From NCBI RefSeq assembly GCF_947493765.1, contig NZ_CANLSZ010000005.1, forward strand, positions 147,981-211,980: a stretch of DNA of 64,000 bases, given 5' to 3'. The stretch comes from an uncultured Arthrobacter sp. (lineage in GTDB: Bacteria > Actinomycetota > Actinomycetes > Actinomycetales > Micrococcaceae). Of the stretch, positions 1-8,339 are shown piece after piece. The position numbers and the translations under genes are program-made. The stretch's first letter is position 1. Every line of letters begins with the position of its first letter. The notes beneath the pieces were generated by a model. It was not told the origin of the DNA, ran no database searches, and saw only the letters and a list, made by a program, of their open reading frames with translations.

Positions 1-142
1 GTCGTTCGCGCTGGCGCTGATCAAGAACGGGCGCGGACGGATCGGCGAGACTCTCGTGGCCGTGGCCGGAGACAGAAGCGTCGACGTCGTCGTGTCAGAT
101 ACCGTGCTATTCGACCCCGAAGGGACCCGCAAAGATGGCTAA
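1..142 (+). CDS. soxA: Sarcosine oxidase alpha subunit, C-terminal end (partial)
   Basis: The frame starting at base 2 reads through to a TAA and encodes about 46 residues, including [18 protein letters not shown] and ending DPEGTRKDG. This matches the C-terminal GcvT-like domain of the alpha subunit of heterotetrameric sarcosine oxidase, which oxidises sarcosine to glycine and hands the methyl group to tetrahydrofolate. The rest of the gene lies before the window. Its last 8 bases overlap the start of soxG, the usual soxBDAG order, so the two are probably translationally coupled. The identification rests on a short tail plus this context. Confidence 0.85.
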   Translation, partial: SFALALIKNGRGRIGETLVAVAGDRSVDVVVSDTVLFDPEGTRKDG

Positions 143-770
143 GACCACAGCTCACACAGTACGAGACAACGATCTCTCCCGCAGGACGAGCCCGGCCGCA
201 CCGCTCGCGGACGCCTTCGAGGCCGGCTCCGTGGCCGGCGTCGTGGAACTGCGCGAGGAGCCCTTCCTGACCATGGTGGGCCTCCGGGTGCAGCGGGGGA
301 CGGAGGTCGGCGAGCGCATCGCCGCGGTCACCGGCGGTCTGCCCGAGGCCTCGGGCGGTGTCAGCGGCAACGAGGACAGCTCCGTGCTCTGGCTCGGCCC
401 CACCGAGTTCCTGGTGGTGGCTCCGATGGAGGCCCACGAGACGCTCGGCGGCACCCTGATCCAGTCGCTGCGCGACGCGCTCGGCGACGGAGCGGGGCAG
501 GTGGTGGATCTCTCCGCCAATCGCACCACGTTCGAACTGACCGGGTCGCGGGCCCGTGCGGTCCTGGAGAAGGGGTGCTCGCTGGACCTGCACCCCCGTG
601 TCCTCGAGGCGGGCACGGCGCTGTCCACGGAGATCGGCCAGATCCCCGTGGTCCTCTGGAAGACCGGTGACGAGAGCTTCCGGATCTTCCCCCGTGCCTC
701 GTTCGCGGACTTCCTGGGCCGCTGGCTCCTCGATGCGATGCGCGAGTTCGCCTCGCCCGAGGTGCCCTGA
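135..770 (+). CDS. soxG: Sarcosine oxidase gamma subunit
   Basis: This 211-residue protein has the size and features of SoxG: an N-terminal RTSPAAPL segment, a central LGPTEFLVV motif and a C-terminal [14 protein letters not shown]. SoxG is the small, non-catalytic gamma subunit of heterotetrameric sarcosine oxidase, a cytoplasmic enzyme producing glycine, hydrogen peroxide and 5,10-methylene-THF. The ATG overlaps the soxA stop by 8 bases. The TGA stop abuts the ATG of sdaA directly, so soxA, soxG, sdaA and purU look like one transcript for sarcosine, glycine and one-carbon metabolism. Confidence 0.9.
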   Translation: MAKTTAHTVRDNDLSRRTSPAAPLADAFEAGSVAGVVELREEPFLTMVGLRVQRGTEVGERIAAVTGGLPEASGGVSGNEDSSVLWLGPTEFLVVAPMEAHETLGGTLIQSLRDALGDGAGQVVDLSANRTTFELTGSRARAVLEKGCSLDLHPRVLEAGTALSTEIGQIPVVLWKTGDESFRIFPRASFADFLGRWLLDAMREFASPEVP

Positions 771-2144
771 ATGGCACTGAGTGTCCTGGATCTGTTCTCC
801 GTCGGCATCGGGCCCTCGTCCTCCCACACCGTGGGCCCGATGCGGGCGGCCAAGCTGTTCGCCGACGGGCTCGAGGAGGACGGCGTCCTGGGCTCCACCC
901 GGCGGGTCCAGGCCGAACTGTTCGGCTCCCTCGGCGCCACGGGGCGGGGCCACGGATCGGACAAGGCGGTGGTCCTCGGCTTCAAGGGACTGCTGCCCGA
1001 GACGGTCGACACGGCGGCGGCGGACGATCTCGTGGCAGCCGCGGCCCTCGATGCGGAGCTCTGGGTGGGAGGCAGCCAGCGCGTCGACTTCAACTGGGAC
1101 GAGGACGTGGTGCTGCACCGGCGCAAGTCCCTGCCCGCCCACCCCAACGGGATGACCTTCCGCGCGCTGGATCATGCCGGTTCGGTCCTCACCGAACGGA
1201 GCTACTACTCGATCGGCGGCGGCTTCGTGGTGGACGGCGATGCCGACGCCGCCGACCGCGTGGTGGCCGACTCGACCGTACTGCCCTATCCCTTCACCTC
1301 CGCCGACGAACTGCTCGAGATCTGCAGTCGTGAGGGGATGTCCATCTCGCAGGTGATGCTCGCCAACGAGCTGACCTGGCGCACGGAGGAGGAGCTGCGC
1401 GAGGAACTGCTGAGCCTCTGGGCCGTCATGCGTGAGTGCGTGGACAACGGCTGCGCCGCCGAGGGGATCCTCCCCGGCGGGCTCAAGGTGAAGCGCCGCG
1501 CGCCGGCGCTGTACCAGACGCTGAACGCCGATCTCGGCGTGAGCGATCCGCTGCGAGCCATGGAGTGGGTGAATCTGTTCGCGCTCGCCGTGAACGAGGA
1601 GAACGCGGCCGGTGGCCGTATCGTCACGGCCCCGACCAACGGCGCCGCGGGCATCATCCCGGCCGTGCTTCACTACTACACGAAGTTCGTCCCGGGCGCC
1701 GACGACGACGGCGTGGTCACCTTCCTCCTGACGGCGGCCGCCGTCGGGATCCTGTTCAAGCTCAATGCCTCGATCTCCGGGGCCGAGGTGGGCTGCCAGG
1801 GAGAGGTCGGATCGGCCTGCTCCATGGCCGCGGCAGGCCTGTGCGAGGTGCTCGGCGGTACGCCGACGCAGGTGGAGAACGCGGCGGAGGTGGGGATCGA
1901 GCACAATCTCGGTCTCACCTGCGACCCCGTCGGCGGGCTGGTCCAGATCCCGTGCATCGAGCGCAACGCGATCGCCAGCGTGAAGGCGATCAACGCGGCG
2001 CGCCTGGCCCTGCACGGCGACGGCAGTCATAAGGTGTCTCTGGACAAGGCGATCAAGACCATGCGGGAGACCGGTGCCGATATGAAGTCCAAGTACAAGG
2101 AGACCTCCAGGGGTGGCCTCGCCGTGAACGTCATTGAGTGCTGA
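771..2144 (+). CDS. sdaA: L-serine ammonia-lyase (iron-sulfur type)
   Basis: This single-chain L-serine dehydratase of 457 residues converts L-serine to pyruvate and ammonia. The N-terminal [18 protein letters not shown] is the family hallmark of the beta domain. The C-terminal alpha domain carries [15 protein letters not shown] and cysteines expected to ligate the [4Fe-4S] cluster, in [19 protein letters not shown] and [18 protein letters not shown]. The start codon follows the soxG stop without a gap, and only one base separates its stop from the purU ATG. In this operon it would drain serine made from sarcosine-derived glycine and methylene-THF into pyruvate. Confidence 0.95.
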   Translation: MALSVLDLFSVGIGPSSSHTVGPMRAAKLFADGLEEDGVLGSTRRVQAELFGSLGATGRGHGSDKAVVLGFKGLLPETVDTAAADDLVAAAALDAELWVGGSQRVDFNWDEDVVLHRRKSLPAHPNGMTFRALDHAGSVLTERSYYSIGGGFVVDGDADAADRVVADSTVLPYPFTSADELLEICSREGMSISQVMLANELTWRTEEELREELLSLWAVMRECVDNGCAAEGILPGGLKVKRRAPALYQTLNADLGVSDPLRAMEWVNLFALAVNEENAAGGRIVTAPTNGAAGIIPAVLHYYTKFVPGADDDGVVTFLLTAAAVGILFKLNASISGAEVGCQGEVGSACSMAAAGLCEVLGGTPTQVENAAEVGIEHNLGLTCDPVGGLVQIPCIERNAIASVKAINAARLALHGDGSHKVSLDKAIKTMRETGADMKSKYKETSRGGLAVNVIEC

Positions 2145-2145
2145 G

Positions 2146-3015
2146 ATGGCCCGGAGTGACGAGGCGGCGGACGAGTACGTCCTGACACTGGACTGCCCGG
2201 ACAGGCCGGGTATAGTCCACGCGGTGTCCGGGTTCCTGCTGGAGCACGGGTGCGACATCCTGGACAACAAGCAGTTCGGGGAACGCTCTCAGAGGCACTT
2301 CTTCATGCGCCTGCACGTCCGGGCCGAGGGCGGTCCTTCCGCCGAGGACCTCCGGGAGGCGTTCGGCGCGGTCGCGGAGGAGTTCGGGATGCGGTGGCGG
2401 CTGGAGCCGCACAGCGCCCGACGTCGCGTGCTCATCATGGTCTCCAAGTTCGGGCACTGCCTCAACGACCTGCTGTTCAGGACGAGGAGTGGTGAACTGA
2501 ACGTGGAGGTGGTGGCCGTGGTGTCGAACCACACCGATCACCAGAGGCTCGTGGAGTGGCACGGCATCCCGTTCTTCCACGTGCCGGTGACGGCGGACAC
2601 CAAGCCGGCCGCGGAGGAACGCCTCCTCGAGCTGGTGGAGGAGTTCGAGGTGGAGCTCGTGGTGCTGGCCCGGTACATGCAGGTCCTCAGCGACGGGCTG
2701 ACCCGGAAGCTGGACGGCCGGGCGATCAACATCCACCACTCGTTCCTCCCGAGCTTCAAGGGAGCCAAGCCCTACCACCAGGCGTACGAGCGCGGTGTGA
2801 AGACGGTCGGGGCCACGGCCCACTACGTCAACAGCGAGCTGGACGAGGGCCCCATCATCTCCCAGCAGGTGGTGGAGGTCGATCACACCTACGGGCCCGA
2901 GGACCTCGTCGCGGCGGGCAGGGACACCGAGTGCAAGGCGCTCAGCAACGCGGTGCGCTGGCACTGCGAGGGCCGCGTGATCCTGCAGGGCAACAGGACC
3001 GTGGTCCTGCGCTAG
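2146..3015 (+). CDS. purU: Formyltetrahydrofolate deformylase
   Basis: PurU hydrolyses 10-formyl-THF to formate and THF. Of its 289 residues, about the first 80 form an ACT domain (LTLDCPDRPGIVHAVSGFL). The rest is a formyltransferase-fold hydrolase domain with INIHHSFLPSFKGAKPYHQA and DEGPIISQQVVEV, which carry the expected Asn-His-Asp catalytic set. I chose the ATG one base after the sdaA stop; an in-frame TTG at 2134, inside sdaA, is the alternative. Next to sarcosine oxidase and serine dehydratase, it probably recycles THF and balances one-carbon units. A strong terminator follows. Confidence 0.95.
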   Translation: MARSDEAADEYVLTLDCPDRPGIVHAVSGFLLEHGCDILDNKQFGERSQRHFFMRLHVRAEGGPSAEDLREAFGAVAEEFGMRWRLEPHSARRRVLIMVSKFGHCLNDLLFRTRSGELNVEVVAVVSNHTDHQRLVEWHGIPFFHVPVTADTKPAAEERLLELVEEFEVELVVLARYMQVLSDGLTRKLDGRAINIHHSFLPSFKGAKPYHQAYERGVKTVGATAHYVNSELDEGPIISQQVVEVDHTYGPEDLVAAGRDTECKALSNAVRWHCEGRVILQGNRTVVLR

Positions 3016-3040
3016 GAGTACCACGCGAGCAGTGCGGAGA

Positions 3041-3070
3041 AGGCCGACCGGACCACCGGTCGGTCTTTTT
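3041..3070 (+). terminator. Rho-independent terminator after purU
   Basis: A perfect 8-bp stem (CCGACCGG with CCGGTCGG, loop ACCA) is followed by TCTTTTT. It closes the sox-sdaA-purU transcript and isolates the transporter downstream. Confidence 0.88.
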
Positions 3071-3113
3071 CGTGGCCCGTTCCGGGGATCACGGGATCGG
3101 AGTGCCGGAACCC

Positions 3114-3142
3114 TTGACTGTGATCCTGCCCACTCCTATGGT
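3114..3142 (+). promoter_or_regulatory. Predicted sigma-70 promoter of the MHS transporter
   Basis: TTGACT and TATGGT are separated by exactly 17 bases, a good fit to a housekeeping promoter. It lies between the purU terminator and the transporter gene, so the transporter can be transcribed on its own. Confidence 0.65.
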
Positions 3143-3144
3143 TG

Positions 3145-3159
3145 TGCAACAACGTTGCA
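3145..3159 (+). promoter_or_regulatory. Operator-like palindrome overlapping the transcription start
   Basis: TGCAAC-AAC-GTTGCA is a perfect 6-3-6 inverted repeat just downstream of the -10 box. A further GTGCAAC half-site follows within 12 bases. The position suits a repressor that responds to the transporter substrate. The regulator is not in the window. Confidence 0.5.
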
Positions 3160-3189
3160 ATACGTGCAACCTGACGAAGGGGTGGGTCC

Positions 3190-4548
3190 ATGCCGCAGCA
3201 CGACGACGAACGGAGGTCGGTCCTGATGAGCTCGTCCTCCACCGGCCTGGACGAGCAGTCCGCCCCGGTCACGGTGGATGCCAGCACGCGCCGACGCGTC
3301 GTCGCCGCGAGCTTCATCGGCAATTTCGTGGAGTGGTTCGACTACGCCGTCTACGGCTATCTCGCGGTGACCATCGCCGCGGTGTTCTTCCCCGACTCCG
3401 ATCCGCAGACGGGCCTCCTGCTCACATTCGCGCTCTTCGCCATCTCCTTCCTTGTGCGTCCGATCGGCGGCTTCGTGTGGGGCCACATCGGCGACAGGGT
3501 GGGACGGCGGACCGCGCTCTCCCTCTCGATCCTCATCATGTCCGGTGCCACGTTCTGCATCGCGCTCATCCCCAGCTACGCCATCATCGGCATCTGGGCG
3601 CCCATCCTCCTCCTGCTCCTGCGCGTGGTCCAGGGCTTCTCCGCGTCGGGTGAGTACGCCGGGGCGTCCGCGTTCCTCGTCGAGTACGCCCCCGAGAAGA
3701 AGCGTGGTCTCTACGCGGCGGTGGTGCCAGCCAGCACGGCGGCCGGGCTCCTGCTCGGCTCGCTCATCGCGGGTCTCCTGACCACGCTGCTCGACGACGA
3801 CGCCATGAGCAGCTGGGGCTGGCGACTGCCCTTCCTCCTCGCGGCACCCATGGGCCTGATCGGGCGCTACATCCGGACAAAGCTCGAGGACACCCCGGTG
3901 TTCCGGGAACTCGCGGCGGAGGACGAGACCATCAAGGCACCCGTTGCCAGCCTGTTCCGGCTCCACTGGCGCCTCCTGGTACGGGCGGGTGGCGCTGTGC
4001 TGCTCAACGCCGTCGGCTTCTACGTGATCCTCAGCTACATGCCCACGTATCTATCCGCGGAGCTGGGCCTGGGTGCCACGGAGTCCTTCCTCGCCACCAC
4101 CATCGCGCTGATCACCTACATCGGCTTCATCTTCCTGACCGGGGCGCTCTCCGACCGTTACGGCAGGAAGAAGGTGCTCATCTCGGCGTCCGTCACCTTC
4201 ATCCTGCTGACCGTACCGGCCTTCGCCCTGCTCGGGACGGGGAACTTCCTGATCATCGTCCTCGTGCAGATCCTCCTCGGCGCCATGCTGACGCTCAACG
4301 ACGGCACCCTGCCGTGCTTCCTCGCGGAGATGTTCCCCACCCGCGTCCGCTACACCGGGTTCGCGGTCAGCTTCAATCTCTCGAACGCGATCTTCGGCGG
4401 TACCGCTCCGTTCGTGGCGACGTTCCTCATCGCCACGACGGGAAGCGACCTGGCTCCCGCATGGTATCTCGTGGCCGCAGCGGTCGTCTCCCTGATCGCC
4501 GTCGCACTGTCGCGCGAGACCTCCGCCGAACCCCTGCGCCACGAGTAG
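3190..4548 (+). CDS. MFS transporter, metabolite:H+ symporter (MHS) family
   Basis: This 452-residue, roughly 12-helix transporter shows the MHS signature. FIGNFVEWFDYAVYGYLA is in helix 1, RPIGGFVWGHIGDRVGRRTAL in the helix 2-3 loop, and RVVQGFSASGEYAGASAFL in helix 4. MHS proteins import osmolytes and organic acids such as proline, betaine and 2-oxoglutarate by proton symport. Beside sarcosine-catabolic genes a methylated-glycine substrate is a reasonable guess, but the sequence does not prove it. Both the ATG used here (GAAGGGG upstream) and an ATG at 3226 (GGAGG upstream) have ribosome sites, and the second would remove 12 poorly conserved residues. Confidence 0.85.
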   Translation: MPQHDDERRSVLMSSSSTGLDEQSAPVTVDASTRRRVVAASFIGNFVEWFDYAVYGYLAVTIAAVFFPDSDPQTGLLLTFALFAISFLVRPIGGFVWGHIGDRVGRRTALSLSILIMSGATFCIALIPSYAIIGIWAPILLLLLRVVQGFSASGEYAGASAFLVEYAPEKKRGLYAAVVPASTAAGLLLGSLIAGLLTTLLDDDAMSSWGWRLPFLLAAPMGLIGRYIRTKLEDTPVFRELAAEDETIKAPVASLFRLHWRLLVRAGGAVLLNAVGFYVILSYMPTYLSAELGLGATESFLATTIALITYIGFIFLTGALSDRYGRKKVLISASVTFILLTVPAFALLGTGNFLIIVLVQILLGAMLTLNDGTLPCFLAEMFPTRVRYTGFAVSFNLSNAIFGGTAPFVATFLIATTGSDLAPAWYLVAAAVVSLIAVALSRETSAEPLRHE

Positions 4549-4555
4549 CCGGAGG

Positions 4556-5485
4556 TCACCGCGGGGCGGACCCGTCGGAGCGGTGGGGAGTTCGCCCTGC
4601 CGGCCGGCGGGTCCGCGCCATGAACAGCGAGGCCGTCACGGCGGCGAGGACGAAGCCGACGCCGATGATCCACAACAGGCCCCACCAGAAGTAGAGCGGA
4701 CGACCGGCGTCCGCTACCGACACCAGGACGCCGGCCCGGACCGCGAGGTAGAGCAGGGCGGAGGCCAGCAGGCTGCCGACACCCAGCGTCCAGCAGAGCA
4801 CGAGCCAGCGGCGTGAGGAGCCCCAGCCGGCGTGCGGCGCCTGCCGGCCTGGGCTTCCCGGGGCGTCCGTCAGCAGGATCACCGGTCCGGCGAGGAGCAC
4901 CCAGCCGCCGACCACGAGCAGGGCAGCCACGACGTCCGCCGGACGGTGCCAGAGGTTGACGAAGGTGGCAGCGCCCGCGAGCACCGCGTACGCCCCGCCC
5001 AGCACCGCGGTGACGGGACGCCACCTCGGTGTCACGATCAGGAAGACGGCGGCCGCCGTGGAGGCGGCGAGGGCCGTGTGCCCGGACGGCAGGGAATTGA
5101 AGTCCAGCGTCTGGACGCCCCGGTCGGGCCGGTCGAGGACCACGTTCTTCAGCACCTGCGTGGTGATGTTCGAGGCGACGATGACGAGGCTCACCACGAC
5201 CGCAGCAGCGTAGCGGCGGCGCAGTACCGCGACGAACAGGATGGCCGCGGCCGCGAGGACGAGCGAGATGGTGGGGAGCGTGTCCAGGAACTGCAGGAAC
5301 GGACCCTTCGTCTCCGGTGCGAGCAGCCCCGCCTCGCGCCACGCCGACTCGTCGGCGAACTGTCCCCGCGTGGTCCGGACGAAGGCCCAGTAGGTCCCAC
5401 CGAGGGCGGCGGCGCAGGTCAGCGCGGCGAGGACGAAGGGGAGTGGGGACCCGGATCGGCCTGCGGGGCTAGTCGTCGACGGCAT
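4556..5485 (-). CDS. PAP2-family membrane phosphatase
   Basis: This 309-residue integral membrane protein carries the three phosphatidic acid phosphatase type 2 motifs: KNVVLDRPD (113-121), SLPSGH (131-136) and LWHRPADV with His180 and Asp184. Such enzymes dephosphorylate lipid phosphates such as undecaprenyl diphosphate or phosphatidate on the outer face of the membrane. Extra helices follow the catalytic core. An in-frame ATG at 5551 would add 22 residues without a visible function. The gene converges on the MHS transporter with 7 bases between the stops. The substrate cannot be read from the sequence. Confidence 0.85.
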   Translation of the reverse strand: MPSTTSPAGRSGSPLPFVLAALTCAAALGGTYWAFVRTTRGQFADESAWREAGLLAPETKGPFLQFLDTLPTISLVLAAAAILFVAVLRRRYAAAVVVSLVIVASNITTQVLKNVVLDRPDRGVQTLDFNSLPSGHTALAASTAAAVFLIVTPRWRPVTAVLGGAYAVLAGAATFVNLWHRPADVVAALLVVGGWVLLAGPVILLTDAPGSPGRQAPHAGWGSSRRWLVLCWTLGVGSLLASALLYLAVRAGVLVSVADAGRPLYFWWGLLWIIGVGFVLAAVTASLFMARTRRPAGRTPHRSDGSAPR

Positions 5486-5637
5486 CCCACCGATCGTTCC
5501 ACATGCAGCTGTGAGTTCCTGCAGGCGGCTGTGGGACCAGGCGGCAGCCATCGGCCTGTCAGGGCCGTGTTCTACGCTTCGTAGTGGTCTCCTGTCCCAG
5601 GTGTCCGTCGTGCCCGTCCTACCGTCGTTGGAGCATC

Positions 5638-6582
5638 ATGCCTCTCAGCTCGATCCCGCGCCCCGCCGATCTGGGCCACCGCGTCCGCAACGCGTTTCGT
5701 GCCCGGGTCTCCGGTGATCCCACCGGGGCACCCGACTGGGTGCGCGACATCGCCCTGGTGGGGGAGGGCCCGGGCTTGTTCGAACCCGAGGGCGTCGTCT
5801 GGCAGGTCCACGGTGGTCTTTCCACCCTGGTCGGCGGCGTCGCGGCCCTCCTCGGCCAGGGTGCACACCCGCTGGCGATGGCCGGGGTCGCACGGCACTC
5901 CTCCTACCGCAGCGACCCCTGGGCCCGCCTGGCCGGGACCGCGCGCTGGCTCACCATCACCACCTTCGGCTCCGCGGAACTCGCCGAGCGGGACTCGGCA
6001 CGGGTCCGCCGCATGCACGGGCGGGTCCAAGGCACCACGGACGACGGCCGCGACTACTCCGCCTCCGACCCCGCACTGCTCCGCTGGGTGCACCTGGCCT
6101 TCACCGATGCCTTCCTCGGGGCCCACGAGGCCGTCGGCCACGACCTGGCCCCACGGTTCGGCCGCAACTGGGCCGACACCTACGTCGCCGACTGGTCCCG
6201 CAGCGCCCGGACCCTCGGAGCCGAGGACCTCCCGCTCAACCGCCGGGAACTCGCCGAGGCACTGCGCGCGCTGGAGCCCGAACTCGAACCCGTCCCCGCC
6301 GAGCTCCTGACCTTCCTCTCCGCCCCGGACGGGCTGAACCGGGCCGAACGGATCTTCTACAGCGGCATCGCAAGCGCAGGAGCGCTGGTCATCTCCCCGT
6401 CCGTGGCCCCCCTCGCCGGGGTGCCCGGCCGCGGCGACCGTTCACTCGCACGTCGCCTCCGGTTGCAGCGCACCCGCCTGCAGTTGCGAACCTTCCAGCT
6501 GGCCCTCGGCCCGCACAGTCCCTCCGTGGACGCGGCGCGCTACCGGCTCGGCCTCGCCGGCCGCCCGGACTGGCTCAACTGA
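5638..6582 (+). CDS. DUF2236 / MpaB-like oxygenase-fold protein
   Basis: This 314-residue protein has DUF2236 (ER-bound oxygenase mpaB/Lcp-like) features: VVWQVHGGLSTLVGGVAALLGQGAHPLAMAGV near the N terminus, a TTFGSAELAERDSARVRRMHGRVQG block, and ALLRWVHLAFTDAFLGAHE. The conserved histidines (HPLAM, RRMH, RWVH) match the proposed haem- or metal-binding residues of the family, whose substrates are mostly unknown. The ATG used has GGAG five bases upstream; a GTG at 5584 would add 18 Cys-rich residues without family support. It stands alone between two reverse-strand units. Confidence 0.8.
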   Translation: MPLSSIPRPADLGHRVRNAFRARVSGDPTGAPDWVRDIALVGEGPGLFEPEGVVWQVHGGLSTLVGGVAALLGQGAHPLAMAGVARHSSYRSDPWARLAGTARWLTITTFGSAELAERDSARVRRMHGRVQGTTDDGRDYSASDPALLRWVHLAFTDAFLGAHEAVGHDLAPRFGRNWADTYVADWSRSARTLGAEDLPLNRRELAEALRALEPELEPVPAELLTFLSAPDGLNRAERIFYSGIASAGALVISPSVAPLAGVPGRGDRSLARRLRLQRTRLQLRTFQLALGPHSPSVDAARYRLGLAGRPDWLN

Positions 6583-6601
6583 ACCCCGCCCGCACCGGCA
6601 C

Positions 6602-6820
6602 TCACCCAGGCAGCCCGGCGTCCTGGTCCTCGACACTGCCGATCGCTGAACGCTCACGCCGGTGGTCGATGATGGAGCGGATCAGGAACGCGGCTGCAGC
6701 CAGAACCATGGCAAGGAGCGACGCGGGCCCCCATCCTGCCGGTAACCGCTCGGCGAGGATCGTCACGCCGATCCCGAAGACGAGTGAGGCCCCGAACAGA
6801 TAGCGGCTCCAGAGACTCAT
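6602..6820 (-). CDS. Small two-helix membrane protein
   Basis: The 72-residue product has two hydrophobic segments (about residues 5-22 and 32-48) followed by a charged tail with HRRERS and VEDQD. I do not recognise a family. Its ATG overlaps the stop of the upstream small membrane gene in an ATGA arrangement, which supports real, coupled translation. A function in the membrane together with that neighbour is inference. Confidence 0.6.
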   Translation of the reverse strand: MSLWSRYLFGASLVFGIGVTILAERLPAGWGPASLLAMVLAAAAFLIRSIIDHRRERSAIGSVEDQDAGLPG

Positions 6821-7050
6821 GACCAGTCGTTCTGGCGGCGGAGCGCGATGATCGCCTTGGCGACGTACACGACGGCCAGGACCGCGATCAGGCCGAAGCC
6901 GATCATCAGGTACCAGGCGTTGACCCTCGAGAAGGTCATCACGGTGATCAGCGCGAGCATCGTACCCGCGAACCCATGGATCACCGCGTCGCGCTTCGAG
7001 TTGTGTGATCGTGGTGGTGTCTGTGCTTGTTCGTTCGTCCCCATGGTCAT
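6817..7050 (-). CDS. Small two-helix membrane protein, first gene of a pair
   Basis: A 77-residue product begins MTMGTNEQAQ, with a polar N terminus of about 25 residues. Two membrane segments follow (about 26-40 and 47-68), and the tail is basic (RRQNDWS). An ATG six bases downstream (MGTNEQ) is equally possible. An upstream extension of the frame is arginine-rich and looks non-coding. Its last four bases overlap the next small membrane gene, so the two form a bicistronic unit divergent from menC. No function is assigned. Confidence 0.6.
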   Translation of the reverse strand: MTMGTNEQAQTPPRSHNSKRDAVIHGFAGTMLALITVMTFSRVNAWYLMIGFGLIAVLAVVYVAKAIIALRRQNDWS

Positions 7051-7145
7051 GGTCACAACTCTACGGAGGTGTCGTAGCCGGCGCCCGTAGGTGTTCGACG
7101 TTCTCGTGCGCCCGACGGCCCGCCGCGCTCCCGTACCCTGAGGGC

Positions 7146-8180
7146 GTGAGTTCCCACCCTGACGCCCGGCCCGGCTCCGGCATGGACGACGACACCCCCG
7201 TGCCCGCCCTCGAGGAGGTGACCGCCTCCGCGCGCGTGGTCGCGATCCCCATGCGCGTGAAGTTCCGCGGGGTCCTCGAGCGCGAGGCCCTCCTGGTCCG
7301 CGGACCTGCCGGCTGGGGGGAGTTCTGCCCGTTCCCCGAGTACGACGACGCCGAGGCCGCACCGTGGCTCGCATCGGCGCTGGAGGCCGCGTGGCAGGGG
7401 TTGCCCGCGCCTGTGCGCTCGTCCGTCCCCGTGAATGCGACGGTGCCCGCCGTCGGGCCGGACCGGGTGGAAGCCGTCCTGTCCCGCTTCGGAAGGGTCT
7501 CCGCGGTCAAGATCAAGGTCGCCGAGCGCGGCCAGCGCCTCGCCGACGACGTCGCCCGGGTCGCGGAGGTACGTCGCCTCCTCCCCGACGCCGGCATCAA
7601 GCTCGACGCGAACGGCGGCTGGACCGTGGACGAGGCACTCCGGGCCGTCGAGGCGCTGGACCGTTTCGGGCTGCAGTACGTGGAGCAGCCGGTGGCGGAC
7701 ATCCCGGGCCTGCGCTCGGTGCGCCTCGAACTGAGGCGCCGCGGGAACGGGGTGCTCGTCGCCGCCGACGAGAGCGTGCGGCGCCAGGAGGACCCGCTGC
7801 TCGTGGCACGCGAGGACGCGGCCGATCTGCTGGTCATCAAGGCGCCACCCCTCGGAGGTGTCCGGCGGGCCCTCGACATCATCGCGCAGGCGGGTCTCCC
7901 CGCCGTCGTCAGCTCGGCGCTGGACACGTCCGTGGGCATCCGCTCCGGGGTGGCACTCGCCGCAGCGCTGCCGGAGCTGCCCTACGCGTGCGGTCTCGCC
8001 ACGGTCTCGCTCATGGCCGGCGACGTGACGGAGTCCTCGCTGGTCCCGGAGGGCGGCGCCCTACCGGTCCGCGAGGTCGAGGTGTCGGAGGCACTCCTGG
8101 ACCGCTTCGCTGCAGCGCCGGAACGCAGGCGATGGTGGCTGGACCGGCTCCGCCGCACGCACGCCGTCCTGTCGGGATGA
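7146..8180 (+). CDS. menC: o-Succinylbenzoate synthase
   Basis: MenC, an enolase-superfamily enzyme, dehydrates SHCHC to o-succinylbenzoate in menaquinone synthesis. The 344-residue product shows AVKIKVAE (catalytic Lys of the KxK region), GIKLDANGGWTVDEA (metal-binding Asp), QYVEQPVAD (Glu), VAADESV (Asp) and DLLVIKAPPLGG (second catalytic Lys). I chose a GTG with GAGGG very close upstream; an ATG at 7182 is the alternative. The position before menD supports the call. The N terminus is shorter than in E. coli, as usual for actinobacterial MenC. Confidence 0.9.
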   Translation: MSSHPDARPGSGMDDDTPVPALEEVTASARVVAIPMRVKFRGVLEREALLVRGPAGWGEFCPFPEYDDAEAAPWLASALEAAWQGLPAPVRSSVPVNATVPAVGPDRVEAVLSRFGRVSAVKIKVAERGQRLADDVARVAEVRRLLPDAGIKLDANGGWTVDEALRAVEALDRFGLQYVEQPVADIPGLRSVRLELRRRGNGVLVAADESVRRQEDPLLVAREDAADLLVIKAPPLGGVRRALDIIAQAGLPAVVSSALDTSVGIRSGVALAAALPELPYACGLATVSLMAGDVTESSLVPEGGALPVREVEVSEALLDRFAAAPERRRWWLDRLRRTHAVLSG

Positions 8181-8264
8181 CGGCTGGGAGGACGGCTCGG
8201 GTGGTGACGGTCGGGGTGATGACGGTCGGACGATAACAGCTGGGGTGCTGACGGCTGGGACGAC
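8179..8264 (+). repeat. Imperfect 15-bp tandem repeats between menC and menD
   Basis: Six degenerate units, mostly beginning GACGG(C/T), start at 8179, 8191, 8206, 8221, 8236 and 8250. The first overlaps the menC stop codon. The repeat ends at the hairpin described in the next entry. Confidence 0.55.
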
Positions 8265-8282
8265 GCCGACCGGGGTCGGCGT
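8263..8282 (+). terminator. Hairpin between menC and menD
   Basis: ACGCCGACC pairs perfectly with GGTCGGCGT across a very short loop. Only two T residues follow, so it may be a weak terminator or a 3'-end stabiliser for menC mRNA rather than a full stop. Confidence 0.45.
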
Positions 8283-8339
8283 TCCGCCGCGGCCGAGCGA
8301 CACCCCTCGGACCACCCCGCAGGGTGTGAGGATGGGAGC

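Noticed and set aside
21..2270. A 749-codon reverse-strand frame opposite soxG and sdaA
   Set aside because: It is opposite well-recognised genes, is rich in Arg/His/Gly and has no family motif. It is a by-product of high GC content.
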